NCBI GenBank assembly: GCA_963780045.1
Contig: CAVZZZ010000005.1
Span: forward strand, 682,001 to 746,000
Source of the DNA: JANXQG01 sp963780045
GTDB taxonomy: Bacteria; Planctomycetota; Planctomycetia; Pirellulales; Thermoguttaceae
Length of the DNA stretch: 64,000 nucleotides
Direction: 5' to 3'
Both the position numbers and the translations under genes were made by a program. The notes beneath the pieces are model-generated. The model did no database searches, was not told where the DNA came from, and saw nothing but the letters and a program-made list of their open reading frames with translations. The stretch's first letter is position 1. Each line of letters opens with the position of its first letter. Positions 7,889 through 17,981 of this stretch are shown here, piece by piece.

Positions 7889-10800
7889 TGCGGCTCCCGG
7901 TTTTCGAACTTGCTGAAGTATTGGTCCAGCCCGGTACGGAACTCTTCCGGAAGCACGCGCCCCGCGGTGCCAACTGCCTGCGTTGCGCCGCCCGGATCGC
8001 GCACTTCCTTGGCGTTGACGCCCAGCCCCAGCAGCGCCAGGGCGGAATCATTTGTCGTTCCGCGGCCTCCGCCGCCGGGCGTCGAACCGCCGCCTCCGCC
8101 GCCGCGGGGATTGATCCGCTTCGATTGCAAGAGAAGCTCGATCGCTTCCGTCTCGGCGCCGATCGCCTCCCGGCCCGTCTCCGGACGAGCGAGTATCTCC
8201 TTCGCGTCGCCCATGACTTCGGCAACGGCGGTGAGCAGCGCGATTTCCTTGGGGAACTGCGTCTCGCTGTCGGGCAATTTGCGAATCTGCTCGGTCACGT
8301 CCTCCACGCGCTTGTCAAGCTCTCCTTGCGTTTTCGACAGCTTGTCGGCGCGCTTGCCGTACTGGTCCTTGGCCAGCGCGGGACGCGCCTGCTGGGTCAC
8401 ACGCGTCTCCTCGCGCAAATTGACTTCGGCCTCGAGGATCTTCAGAACTTCCAGCACGATCGACGGCGGCAAGCTGTCCTTCGAGCACGAACAGTTGCAA
8501 CTGCCCTTGCACGCGGGGTCGACGAGGTCTTCCGCCCAGCGGTCCATCGTGTCCCACCAGTATTCGCATTGGGCGATGGACAGACCCGGTTCCTTGTCCA
8601 GCTCGTCCGCGACCTGGCGGAGGCCGCCGACGACATCCTGCTTTTTCATGTCGTCCAGCACCGTCTTGACTTTCACGAATTGACGGCGCTCGAAATAGGC
8701 CTGCAGGTCGTCCATGATCGTGGAGACGTTCTGGCTGCTGGCGTTTTCCGCCGTGGACAGGTCCTTATAGGCCGTCTTCTGCGGCGCTTCGATCTGGTAC
8801 GACTGCCGGCCGAAGGAACCCTCGACCAGTTCGCCGACGCGGCCCGCGACCTTGTACTGCGCCCGCGACGCCGCCTTGAGCCGCTTGACCAGCGTGCTGC
8901 CTTCCAGGTTGGCGAGGATGTTGTTCAACTCGTTGGCGATCTTCTCGAATTCCACCAGCAAGTCTTGCTGCTTGCGGACGGCCTGGTCCATCTTGTCGCC
9001 CGCGGGACTTGGCGGAGGCGGCGGACTGGTGCTGGCCTTGCCCATCAGGGTCGTCGTGGCGAGCCGCAGGGCGGGCGACGACGGCTTCTTGTTCTGCGGC
9101 GGCTGCGGCTTCGCGTTCTTGTCCTGCGGCTGCAGCGATTGTTCCATGTCCGCGACCGACGGCGCGGGCGGCTTCGGGTTCTTCTTGTCGTCGGGGTTGG
9201 TGGAAGAAGGCTTGCCTCCCCCGCGCGGGCCTGGCCGACCTTCGGTCCGCCGGTGTTGGACTTGGCGCCGGAGGAACGGGCCTTGGCGGCCTGCGCCAGC
9301 AGATCGGCGACCGAAGGCATGCGATTGCCCGCGATGTCCTTGAGGACTTGCAGCATCTCGGCCCAGCGATCCAACGCACCGACGTCGAACTGCGGATTGC
9401 GGGCGGCCTGGCGGAGCAAATCCTCGCCCGCCTCGGTCAAGCCCGTCAGCCGGCGGCCATTGGCGCGCTCGGCGGCGGCCTGGTTCTCGATCCGCCGGCG
9501 GACGTCGGGCCGATCCAACTGATCCGGCGGCAGGTCGCGAATCTGCTTGTTGGTTTCGTGCAGTTGCATCTCGCGGTCGCGGACCTCCAGCGCCTGGCGG
9601 TGCCACTTGCCGAGCTGCTCGGTGATCCAGATCGCGTGCTGTTCCGCGTTGAGCACGTACAAGAGGTAGTTCGGCGAGTAGACCCGCTTGCGGCTGGGGA
9701 AGTAGTCCTCGACGAAGAGGCGAACGTTGACGGGCTGCGGCTCGATGCCCAGCGATTGGGCCGAGAACGTGCCCTCGGCCTCGACCGAGCGTTTCTCATA
9801 CCCGCCGGCGGCGATAATGCGCTCGCCCTTGGCGGGAGTGGCGATGACCGTTGTGTCGGCTCCCTGCCACTCCATGCCGACTTGTTTCACGCCGAAATCG
9901 TCTTCGGCCTTGACGCGGAAGTTCAGTTGCTCCGAATCGAGCACGACTTTCGCTCGCGGCAAGTCTTCCACGGCAATCGTCGGGGCTTCATCGTCGCACG
10001 GCGTGATCGCGATCGTAAACGGTTCCTTGCCGGCCAGGTCGAACTCGTCGCGCCACTGGAACACTATCTTTTGCGGGCTGTCGGCGGCTATCGACGGACT
10101 TTCGATCACCTTCTCGGCCGGCTTTTGCGGCCGGCCGTCCACGCTCGCGGCGGACAGATTGCGATTGGCGGTGGCCGAGAACTTTGCGCGGCTTCCCTTG
10201 ACCAGCGCGATCGCGCCGCCGCGCGCATCTTTGGTGACCGGATGCGGCTGGCCGAGATATGCGGGCAGCGTCACTTCGGCGGCGATCGCCGTCAGCTCCG
10301 GACGGAGCATGGGACGTATATGCACGACCTGTTTGAAATCGCCGATGCTGATGGACAATTGGCCGTCGGCGATTTGGCCCGGCAACTCGAACCGGTAGCC
10401 GCCATTTTCCAGCGGCGAGCGCACCGGCGTCTGCTTGCCAAGCTGGACCCAGCCCTGGCGCGGCTGCCAGCGCGAGGCGTTCTCCAGGGGGACCTCAATC
10501 ATGAAGGCTTCGCCGTGCGGAACGACGATTTCCGCCGGGAGCGCTTGCACGGCGGCGAACGTATAACGAGGCGGCCCGCCCCAAGGCGAGAGAAACCGCT
10601 GCCAGGCGTTGACGGCCGCGGAGGGGACCACGACGCCGAGGGCCAGTATCGCTGCGCCCAGGACTGCGGCAAGCGTTGCCCAGGTGCGATGCCGCGAATT
10701 CGGCGCCGCGGCGGCGAGGTTGCATTTCTGCGCGTCGCGCGCGACCGTGCGGACCGCCGCCTCGCAGAGTGCCCGCGAGCGGGCTTGCTCGCCATCGCTA

Positions 10801-11153
10801 TGGACCAGTTCGATGATGCCCAGCAACTGATCGCCCAGGCGCGGGAGCTTGCTGGTAAGCAATCGGGCGAGGTGCTCCAAGCGCCGCCGCCGCCAGACCC
10901 AGCGGTGCAGGCAGAGCGGCACGATCGCGCAGCCGCAGATGGCGCCCGCAAAGATGCTCAAACGCAGCCAGCGGGGCGTATCCCAAAGGCGATCCAGCGC
11001 GAAGACGCAGAGGAACGCCACCATCACGGCGACGACGGCGAAGGCTGCCGATTCCGCCAGTTTGATTGTCCATACCCGGCGGCGAAACGCATACAACTGA
11101 GTCTGAAGACTGGCCGGCAATTGCAACGGCTCTCGAGCTTGTGCCATGCTCAT
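7885..11153 (-). CDS. DUF4175-like membrane protein (1 frameshift)
   Basis: About 1089 residues with one break near 9230, in a GC-rich stretch. AAGGAG sits 8 bases before the ATG at 11153. The N-terminus has three membrane helices (AAFAVVAVMVAFLCVFALD, IFAGAICGCAIVPLCL, LAAVLGAAILALGVVVPSA). A large extracytoplasmic beta region (VEVTLPAYLG-type repeats, DDEAPTIAVEDLP) follows, then a long charged coiled-coil segment (WHRQALEVRDREMQLHETNK) and a Cys-rich patch (CKGSCNCSCSKD). This matches the DUF4175-type proteins that planctomycetes keep beside MoxR/DUF58/BatA genes. Role presumed in envelope function, not established. It is part of the overlapping operon. Confidence 0.7.
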
Positions 11154-11208
11154 AACTGGTCTCCTTTGTTTTCGCAGCCGCGGATTGGCGATCCACGGCT
11201 GCAACGCC

Positions 11209-13418
11209 TTAAATCAGTCCAATAATCTTTCGACCTATCCAAAACACAGCCATTATAGCAATTACCACTCCGGCGGTAGCGGGATGACACCACAACTGCA
11301 CGCGGCGGACCGAGGGGGCCGGATCGGGCAGGCTGGCCAGCGAAGAGACGATTTCCTCGGGCCGGTCCACGCGCATGACCTTGCCCCGCGTCACCCGCGC
11401 TATCTCCTCCAGTACCTCCGGCCGCGCCGGCCGGCCGATCCGCTCCTTGGCCTCGCCCTGAATATAGAACGAGGCTTCCAAGATGGCGCCCGTTTGCTTG
11501 CAGGTGAGAACCACTTGATGCCGGCCGGGTTCGCGGGCCGTGAACTTCCCGGTATATGCGCCCCAGGCATCGGCCGACGATACGAAACCGACGTTTTCCG
11601 CCTTGCCGGAAGGGGCCGTGATCCGCGCCGTCACGTCGCCGCCTTGCAGCGGCTCACCGCCGTGCTCCATCACGTTGGCGTTGAGCGTCAAGGTGGCGTC
11701 GATTTGCGGCTGATCGGGCGCGTAGTAGAGCCGCATCGTTTCTCCTTTGGCCATGTTCCGCTGGTAGGCCATCCATCGCACGACCTGGCCCCAGAAGCGA
11801 TAGTGGTACTTGTCTTCAACTCCGCGGCGCCGGCGCCAGCGCCGTCGGTCCCCATGAAGAGGACCTTGCCCGCGCCGTAGGTCCGCGTCGCCAGCAAGGG
11901 CATGCGGCCGAACTTGTTTTCGCTGTCCTTATGCACGGCCAGCACTTCCGCGCCGGCACGCGCCTTCAGCACCGGGGCGTACCACTGGAAGCCGGGCAGT
12001 CCTTCCCAGACTTCCATGTTCTCCTCCTCGGTGTCGGCCAGTTTGGTCAGCAGGCTCCGCCGCCCGACGTCCGTGAGCTCGAAATGGCAGGGCGTGCTCG
12101 ATCCCCAGCCGTCCGGTTTGGTCTCGTCCAGAACGACCGGATAGAGCGCGTCCAACTCGGTCTTCTGCAGCGACATCTGCAATCCCCGCGCTCCCGGCAT
12201 GAAAACGATGCCGCTCGCCTGGTGCTCGACCAGTCCCTTCAACCAGCCGCACTGTTCCTCGGTAAGCTGGCCGTTGCCGACCCCCACGTCGCCCAGAAAG
12301 ACCACGTCGAAACGGGAAAGCTCGTTCAGGCCGGCGGGAAATTGCTTGATGTAGTCTTTGTTGCCGCCGCCGGGCTTGCCGATATCGGGGTGGAACAACA
12401 TGCACGACAGCTCGACGCCCGGATCGCGCGACAAGGCGTTGCGGAGATAGCGGTACTCCCAGCGCGGATACGACTCCACGAGCAGGACCTTCAGCTTCTC
12501 TTTGCGGACGGAAACCGGCACGCTCAGCTTGTTGTTGTCGGTTATCGTTTCGTCGTGGTGCGGGGGGACTTCCAGCGTCAGCGTCATGTCGCCAAGTGCC
12601 GCCGGCTTCCACGCCAGCCAGTCGCTGGTAACGCCCATCGCGGCAATGCGGACCTCCTTGGACACTTCGTCTCCGTTGGACGAGCGCAGCACGACGTTGG
12701 TCACGTAGTCGCGCGGAAGGGAACTCTCGATCGTGAAGGGGATGCGCACCGACTTGCCGAGGATCGCGAACGTGGGTGCGTCCAGACTGCGGACCTCAAC
12801 GTCGGGCAGCCGGACGGGGCTGCCCACCGGCACCGCCAGCACGGGCACCTCCTTCAGCCGCAGAAGCGTCGCGGCCTCGACCGGGGGCAAGCCGGCGTTC
12901 CAGTCACCGTCGGAAACGAGCACGACACCGACAAGGTTCTTGAACTTGGCCGGTGCGGTGGACAGCGGGCTGTAAAGATCGGTGTTGCCTTTGCCGCCCG
13001 GTTCGGAAAAGGATTGCACAACCACTTGGAATCGCTCTTCGAGCTTCTTCCAAAACGCCGGATCGGTGATCGCGGCAACAGCCTGTCGGCGCGACACGGG
13101 AGCGGCCTTTGCGGAGCCGCTAGCGGCGACATCGCGTGTATCCATGCTGGGAGAGGCGTCCCAAAGCACGGCGATCGAGGGCTTTTCGTTGGGCCGGAAT
13201 TCCTGGACGATCTCCGGCTGGTTCAGCAGCACCGCCGCGAGGGTCACCAGCACGATTCGCAGCAGCTCCAACAGCCCCATCGACGCGCGGTAGCCGCTCC
13301 GCCGCCACGCGACAAAGCTCAATCCCACGGCAACCGACACCAGCAGCACCGAAGCGGCAAGCGACCAGGGCGTCCACTGGAACGTCAGCGTGCGCGTGTA
13401 GTGTACGGCGTCGTTCAC
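11209..13418 (-). CDS. Membrane protein with vWA-like and glutamine-amidotransferase-like regions (1 frameshift)
   Basis: About 736 residues with one break near 11825. Two N-terminal membrane helices (WSLAASVLLVSVAVGLSFV, LLRIVLVTLAAVLL) are followed by a vWA-like strand with DASPSMD, which supplies a DxSxS metal site. A Rossmann-like region VKVLLVESYPRWEYRYLRNAL...FDVVFLGDVG resembles the class I amidotransferase-like module of planctomycete proteins of this type. The C-terminus returns to the membrane (AGVVIAIMAVFWIGRKIIGLI). The GTG start overlaps the stop of the upstream BatA-like gene by 4 bases (GTGA). Likely partner of MoxR and DUF58 in a chaperone/vWA system at the membrane. Confidence 0.72.
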
Positions 13419-15461
13419 GTGGCGACTCCTTCCGTGGAGGGCAGGGAGCTCGGAGCACGGAACATGGGGCGGCTCTGACTCCCTGCTCCCCGCTCTTTGC
13501 TCCGCACCTTGGGCAAACAGAGCGCGGCTTCAACTATCATTGCGACCATCATTGCCAGCAGGAACAGCCGCCAAATCTCCTCCACCAACGACCGGGAGCT
13601 TCCCGCGCTGCTGTCTACGCGGGAAAAGTCCAACCCGTTGAAGAGCCCGGCCACGCGATCGTCCTTCAGCACGGCAGCCTGGTCCTCGGCGGCCGGACGA
13701 TTGACGGCCAGCAGCCGGTCGCCCGTCTGGTAAACTCCGGAAAAGAACGGATACTCGGTTGAGAGGGCGTCTTCACCACCCGCCAGGCGTTGCCACGATT
13801 GCGCGAGCTCGGTGGGCGCGTGCCCGGCGACGAGGTCCCGCGTGTTGCCCAGCACAGCCGCGCCCGTGGCCATCGCCCGCTGCACGGTGGCATAAAGGAC
13901 GACGGCATCGGCCGCCAGCGAGGAATCGGCAGCCGCGGGTGTGGTCGTCAGGAAGTAGACGCCGCCGTGCTCCGTGGCGGCGCGGGCCAACAAGGGCGCA
14001 CCGCCCCGCAAGGAAGCCAGCGTCGTCACCTCGCCGGAAAGCGCGCAATGCCTTCTGACCTTCAAGTCACCAACGGGCAGCGACTGGCCGCTGAGCGTGT
14101 GCAGCAGCAGGTCCTGATCGCCGCGCCACGTTTCGACGGAGGCCTTCTCTTCATCGCCGTTTGCCCACGCCCCCCAACGGGCGCCCAGGAACTCCTGTGC
14201 GCCCCCGCTCCGGGGCGGCAGGAATAATACTTGCCCGCCGCGATCGACGAAGGCTTTCACCAGTTTCGCGGCACTGTCCTGCGGCAGCGGGGCCTGCCAA
14301 ATCAGCAAGGCGGTCTTTTCCCAGGCGACGCCGGCCAGTTGCCCCGGCGGCACTACTTCCGCGTTGCACGCAAACGTCGGATCGGGCGAAATCGACGCCG
14401 CCAACTGCAGCGGCCACGCCGCCTGCGGGTCGTCGGAAACGATGACGGCGTTTCGCGGGACCGGTTTATCGAAGACGAAGAAGAAATCGTTGTCGGCCGG
14501 ATTCGCGTCGGCGGGAATGGAAACCCATCCCCAGCCCCGCTCGCGCTTTCGTTCCAAGGCGATGTGGTAGTCCTTCAACTCGAATTGCCGTCCCGTCATT
14601 TCGACGTTCAACTCGGACCGCGCCTTCGATCTGGAACTGCACCGGGATCGTCGTTTTGTCGTCCGCTTGTCCTTCGCGCGACAGAACGAGCGAGACTAAA
14701 AGCTCGGTGCGGTCGCCCGACTGCTGCCGGCGGACGCCGGTCACGCGCACCGCCGTGTTGCCCGTCGCCGTCTGCGGATACGCCAGCAAGTGGAAGCGGA
14801 CGCCCTGCGCGAGTTCCATAAAGCTCTCGCGGAGCGTCCGCCATCGGCCGCTGTCGGCGTGCCAGTCGTTTTCGCGGAGGTCGGAGCAGATCCAGATCTC
14901 CGTGCGGCCCGTATGGTTGGTCCGGATGTACGTCCGGGCGGCTTCGAGCATCGTGGGAAGGTCGGCTTCGGCGCCAGTCGGTTTCGCGCATGAATCGTCC
15001 AGCAGCGCGTTGGGCGAGGGAAGCTCGCGAGGCTGGTTCGTGGCGCTATCGATCAGCACCCAGCGCGAGGAGCCCAACGTGGCCAGGGCGCCGGCGATCT
15101 GCCGGCGTCCCGCCTCCAGCTTTGACATGCCGGCGCCGCCCTCAATCTGCTGCATGGAGGGCGAACAATCCAAAAGGACGATCGTCGTATCGGCCTTGCT
15201 GCCCGCCGCCAGGCCGAGCAAGCCGCTGGCCAAGGGGCGGCCCACCGCAAAAATCAGGCCCGCGATGGCCAACATGCGGAGCAAGAGGATCAACCACTGC
15301 CGCAGCCGAGCGTAGCCGCGCGACATCCGCTGGGCAGCCAGCAGAAACATCATCGCGCCCCAGCGGACCGTCTGGTAGCGGAGCTGGTTGATCAAATGAA
15401 TGATGATCGGCAGCGCGATCAGCGGCAAGGCAAACAACATGAGCGGTTGCATGAAACTCAT
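13415..15461 (-). CDS. BatA/vWA-domain membrane protein (1 frameshift)
   Basis: About 682 residues, one break near 14620. The N-terminus FALPLIALPIIIHLINQLRY with a following RWGAMMFLLAA is the BatA (aerotolerance) N-terminal motif, and a second helix follows (LLRMLAIAGLIFAVGRPLA). Next is a vWA domain with DCSPSMQ. The C-terminal half has a beta region and a last membrane helix (LFLLAMMVAMIVEAALCL). It overlaps DUF58 by 4 bases (ATGA) and the next gene by 4. The last 20 or so residues are encoded by a heptameric DNA repeat (13437-13505). Confidence 0.78.
13437..13505. repeat. Inverted heptameric arrays at the 3-prime end of the BatA-like gene
   Basis: Left arm GGGAGCT, CGGAGCA, CGGAACA; right arm ACTCCCT, GCTCCCC, GCTCTTT, GCTCCGC. 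The arms are purine- and pyrimidine-rich and roughly complementary, so a hairpin is possible. The array is inside the reading frame and encodes the C-terminus after the last membrane helix. Confidence 0.7.
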
Positions 15462-16369
15462 CGGTTGCCTCGCATCCGGGTTCGTCCGACGAGGAACCGC
15501 ATCAGCGCTTTCTCGTAATCCTCGTCCAGGCCCACACGGTGATAGTCGATCGCCAATTCCAGGGTGAGAGTCCGCAGATCGTTCAAGTAGGCGCCGATCG
15601 CTTTGTGGTAGCGGTCGGCAATGTCATTCGGCTCGGCAAAGACCGACGGGCCGCCCTCCATGTCGAGAAACCGCATGGGCCGATGGAAATCAAAACGAAC
15701 CTCGCGCGGATCGAGCAAATGGAATGCCGCTACGTCATGCTTGCGAAAGCGCAAGTGGTCAAAGCAGCGGCGCAGTTCGGACGGTTCCACGAAAAGATCG
15801 GATATGATCACGACCAGTGCCCGCTCGTCGACCGTTTCCGCCAGTTCGTGCAGCACGGGCACAAGCTGCGTCTGCCCAGCGGGCCGCGCGTGTTCCAGGA
15901 CGTTGAAGACGTTCATCAAGTGCGCCGGATTGCGACGCGGGGGAATGTTCTTGACGAGACCGCCCGCCACGCAATACAGGCCCACCGCGTCGCCCTGCTG
16001 CACGGCCAGGTAGCTCAAGGCCGCGGCGATCTTGCGGGCATACTGGATCTTCGTCGTGCCGTCGGAGCCGAAATCCATCGAGCCGCTGGTATCCAATACG
16101 ATACAGCATCTGAGGTTCGTGTCGGCCTCGAACTCCTTCAAGTAGAAACGGTCGGAGCGGCCGTACGCCCGCCAGTCCAGCCGACGCAGATCATCGCCGG
16201 GAACATACTTGCGGTACTCCGCGAACTCGACGCTGGCGCCGCGGTGCGGGCTGGGATGCCGCCCGGAAACGCTCCCCAGCATCGGCCAGCGGGCACAAAG
16301 GGGAACCGCCGCCAGACGGGCAACCGCCCGCGGATCGAGAAAACTGCGCGACTGGCGTTCGGCGAACAT
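15458..16369 (-). CDS. DUF58 domain protein with vWA fold
   Basis: Intact, 303 residues. The conserved DUF58 core is clear: EFAEYRKYVPGDDLRRLDWR, GRSDRFYLKEFEADTN, then the metal-site strand LDTSGSMDF and later VVIISDLF. These proteins bind client complexes together with MoxR ATPases. It lies directly after MoxR and overlaps the BatA-like gene by ATGA. A GGAG motif stands before the start. The 83-bp inverted repeat at 16386-16468 fills the gap to MoxR and ends 17 bases before this start codon. Confidence 0.9.
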   Translation of the reverse strand: MFAERQSRSFLDPRAVARLAAVPLCARWPMLGSVSGRHPSPHRGASVEFAEYRKYVPGDDLRRLDWRAYGRSDRFYLKEFEADTNLRCCIVLDTSGSMDFGSDGTTKIQYARKIAAALSYLAVQQGDAVGLYCVAGGLVKNIPPRRNPAHLMNVFNVLEHARPAGQTQLVPVLHELAETVDERALVVIISDLFVEPSELRRCFDHLRFRKHDVAAFHLLDPREVRFDFHRPMRFLDMEGGPSVFAEPNDIADRYHKAIGAYLNDLRTLTLELAIDYHRVGLDEDYEKALMRFLVGRTRMRGNR

Positions 16370-16385
16370 CGGCGACTCCGGTGTG

Positions 16386-16468
16386 GGGTGGCACGTCCTG
16401 AGCTTCGAGCGAAGGGCGTGATTGAAGCAATCCCAAGCCCTTCGCTCGAAGCTCAGAGCGTGCCACCC
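16386..16468. repeat. 83-bp inverted-repeat element, copy 1
   Basis: Two 32-base arms (16386-16417 and 16437-16468) match with 2 mismatches around a 19-base loop. The left arm begins GGGTGGCACGTCCTGAGC and ends GAGCGAAGGGC. It fills the MoxR-DUF58 gap. A second copy lies at 17867-17949. Confidence 0.85.
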
Positions 16469-16477
16469 GATTGCGAG

Positions 16478-17503
16478 CTATTCGACGCCGCTGGTTTCCT
16501 CCAGCAATCGTTTCACAATCTCTTTGGCGCCGATTCCTTCGGCCTGGGCCGCGAACGTGGTGATCACGCGATGTGTCAGCACCGGCGCCGCGACTTCCTG
16601 AATGTCTTCCAGGCGGACCATGTAGCTGCCTTGCAGCGCCGCACGCGCCTTGCCGCCGAGTATCAGGTTCTGCACGGCGCGAGGACCGGCCCCCCAAGCC
16701 ACCAAGGGCTTCAGCCAAGCCGGCGCGGAAGGATCCTTGGGCCGCGTGCGGCGCACAAGCCGCGCGGCATAGGCGTAAATATGGCTCGGAACCGGAATCC
16801 GGCGGACAAGACTTTGATGCCCGATGATCTGTGGGGCCGTTAACAGATGCTTTAGCGTGGGAAGCGCGTCGCCGGTCGTCGTCCGCGCGATCTCGATCTC
16901 GTCTTCCTCCGACGGATAGTCCAGCTCGATCAGGAACATGAAACGGTCCAGTTGCGCTTCCGGCAGCGGATACGTTCCTTCCTGCTCGATCGGGTTCTGC
17001 GTCGCCAGCACGAGAAACGGCAAGTCCAAGTGCATCGTCTTGCCTAGCGCGGTGACCTTGTATTCCTGCATCGCTTCCAACATCGCCGCCTGGGTCTTGG
17101 GCGGGGCACGATTGATCTCGTCCGCCAGCACGATGTTGGCGAACACCGGCCCGTGAACGAACTCGAATTCGCGCCTTCCGCCGGCCTGGTCTTGAAGGAT
17201 GTCCGTGCCGGTGATGTCCATCGGCATCAGGTCGGGCGTGAACTGGATGCGGCTGAACTTCAGCGACATCGTTTCCGCCACTTTGCTGACCAGCAACGTC
17301 TTGGCCAGCCCCGGCACGCCCATCAGCAAGGCGTGCCCGCGGGCAAAAAGGCAAATCGACAACCGCTCGATCGTCTCGCGGTTGCCGATGATTACACAAC
17401 CAAGCTCCTGCCGCAGCCGGTTGTAGACGCAGCGCAGTTCATCGACTGCCTCAATGTCGTTGTCGCTGAGTTGCCGCTCGGGGGATGCCACAGTTTCCAA
17501 CAT
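16478..17503 (-). CDS. MoxR-family AAA+ ATPase
   Basis: Intact, 341 residues. Walker A is GVPGLAKTLL, Walker B is VLADEINRAPPKTQ, sensor 1 region is LATQNPIEQEGTYPLPEAQLDRF, and the C-terminal lid continues to the end. MoxR ATPases act as chaperones for metal-cofactor or envelope complexes, usually with a DUF58/vWA partner, which is the next gene here. It is the first gene of the minus-strand train that runs to 596, so its promoter should lie in the 478-bp gap upstream. Confidence 0.93.
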   Translation of the reverse strand: MLETVASPERQLSDNDIEAVDELRCVYNRLRQELGCVIIGNRETIERLSICLFARGHALLMGVPGLAKTLLVSKVAETMSLKFSRIQFTPDLMPMDITGTDILQDQAGGRREFEFVHGPVFANIVLADEINRAPPKTQAAMLEAMQEYKVTALGKTMHLDLPFLVLATQNPIEQEGTYPLPEAQLDRFMFLIELDYPSEEDEIEIARTTTGDALPTLKHLLTAPQIIGHQSLVRRIPVPSHIYAYAARLVRRTRPKDPSAPAWLKPLVAWGAGPRAVQNLILGGKARAALQGSYMVRLEDIQEVAAPVLTHRVITTFAAQAEGIGAKEIVKRLLEETSGVE

Positions 17504-17981
17504 GTCACGGTTCCCTGAATCCCTTGGTGATTGGTCGGTTGAAGGTAGGCAACGCGCGTTATTCTGTGATTCGTTCTATCGCAAGAGTTATTGGGTCGGA
17601 TACAAGATCTCGCGTTTGGACGTTTCCGATCAACAGTAAGTTCCGGTCAACGGCAAGTATTGTAACGTTTAGCCAAAGTCTAGGCGTAGAACGTTAGACC
17701 AGTATAACTAAGTCCCACAGTGAGAGCAAGCACCTGCGAGTCAATCACAAGAGTGCGAGGGGCACCCTCGACATCTCTCGCTGGGCAACCTTGTCGGAGG
17801 GGGTCTCGCCTTTGAGTTCGCGGTTCTGCCGGCGTATACTCGGTTTTTGAACTTGTTTGGCAACCTGGGTAGCACGCTCTGAGATTCAAGCGAAGGGTGT
17901 GTTTCCCGTATTCCCACGCCCTTCGCTTGAAGCTCAGGACGTGCCACCCAATTGCTCAATCTATTTCGCTCCGACGCCTAA
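17504..17981. other. Divergent intergenic region between MoxR and a glycosidase
   Basis: This 478-bp gap is less GC-rich than its surroundings and contains no reading frame with a family signature. It must hold promoters for both divergent genes, but I see no convincing -35/-10 pair. Its right part carries the second copy of the 83-bp inverted repeat. I found no RNA gene here. Confidence 0.5.
17867..17949. repeat. 83-bp inverted-repeat element, copy 2
   Basis: Left arm 17867-17901 begins GGGTAGCACGCTCTGAG; right arm 17915-17949 ends AGGACGTGCCACCC. The arms pair over about 35 bases with several mismatches. The right arm differs from the copy at 16386 by a few bases only. It ends 32 bases before the start codon of the glycosidase gene. 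Confidence 0.85.

Noticed and set aside
9009..11225. 738-residue plus-strand frame
   Set aside because: Antisense of the DUF4175-like gene with its membrane helices and ribosome-binding site; no motif of its own.
17519..17697. Small plus-strand frames upstream of MoxR
   Set aside because: Short, no ribosome-binding site, no protein-like composition.
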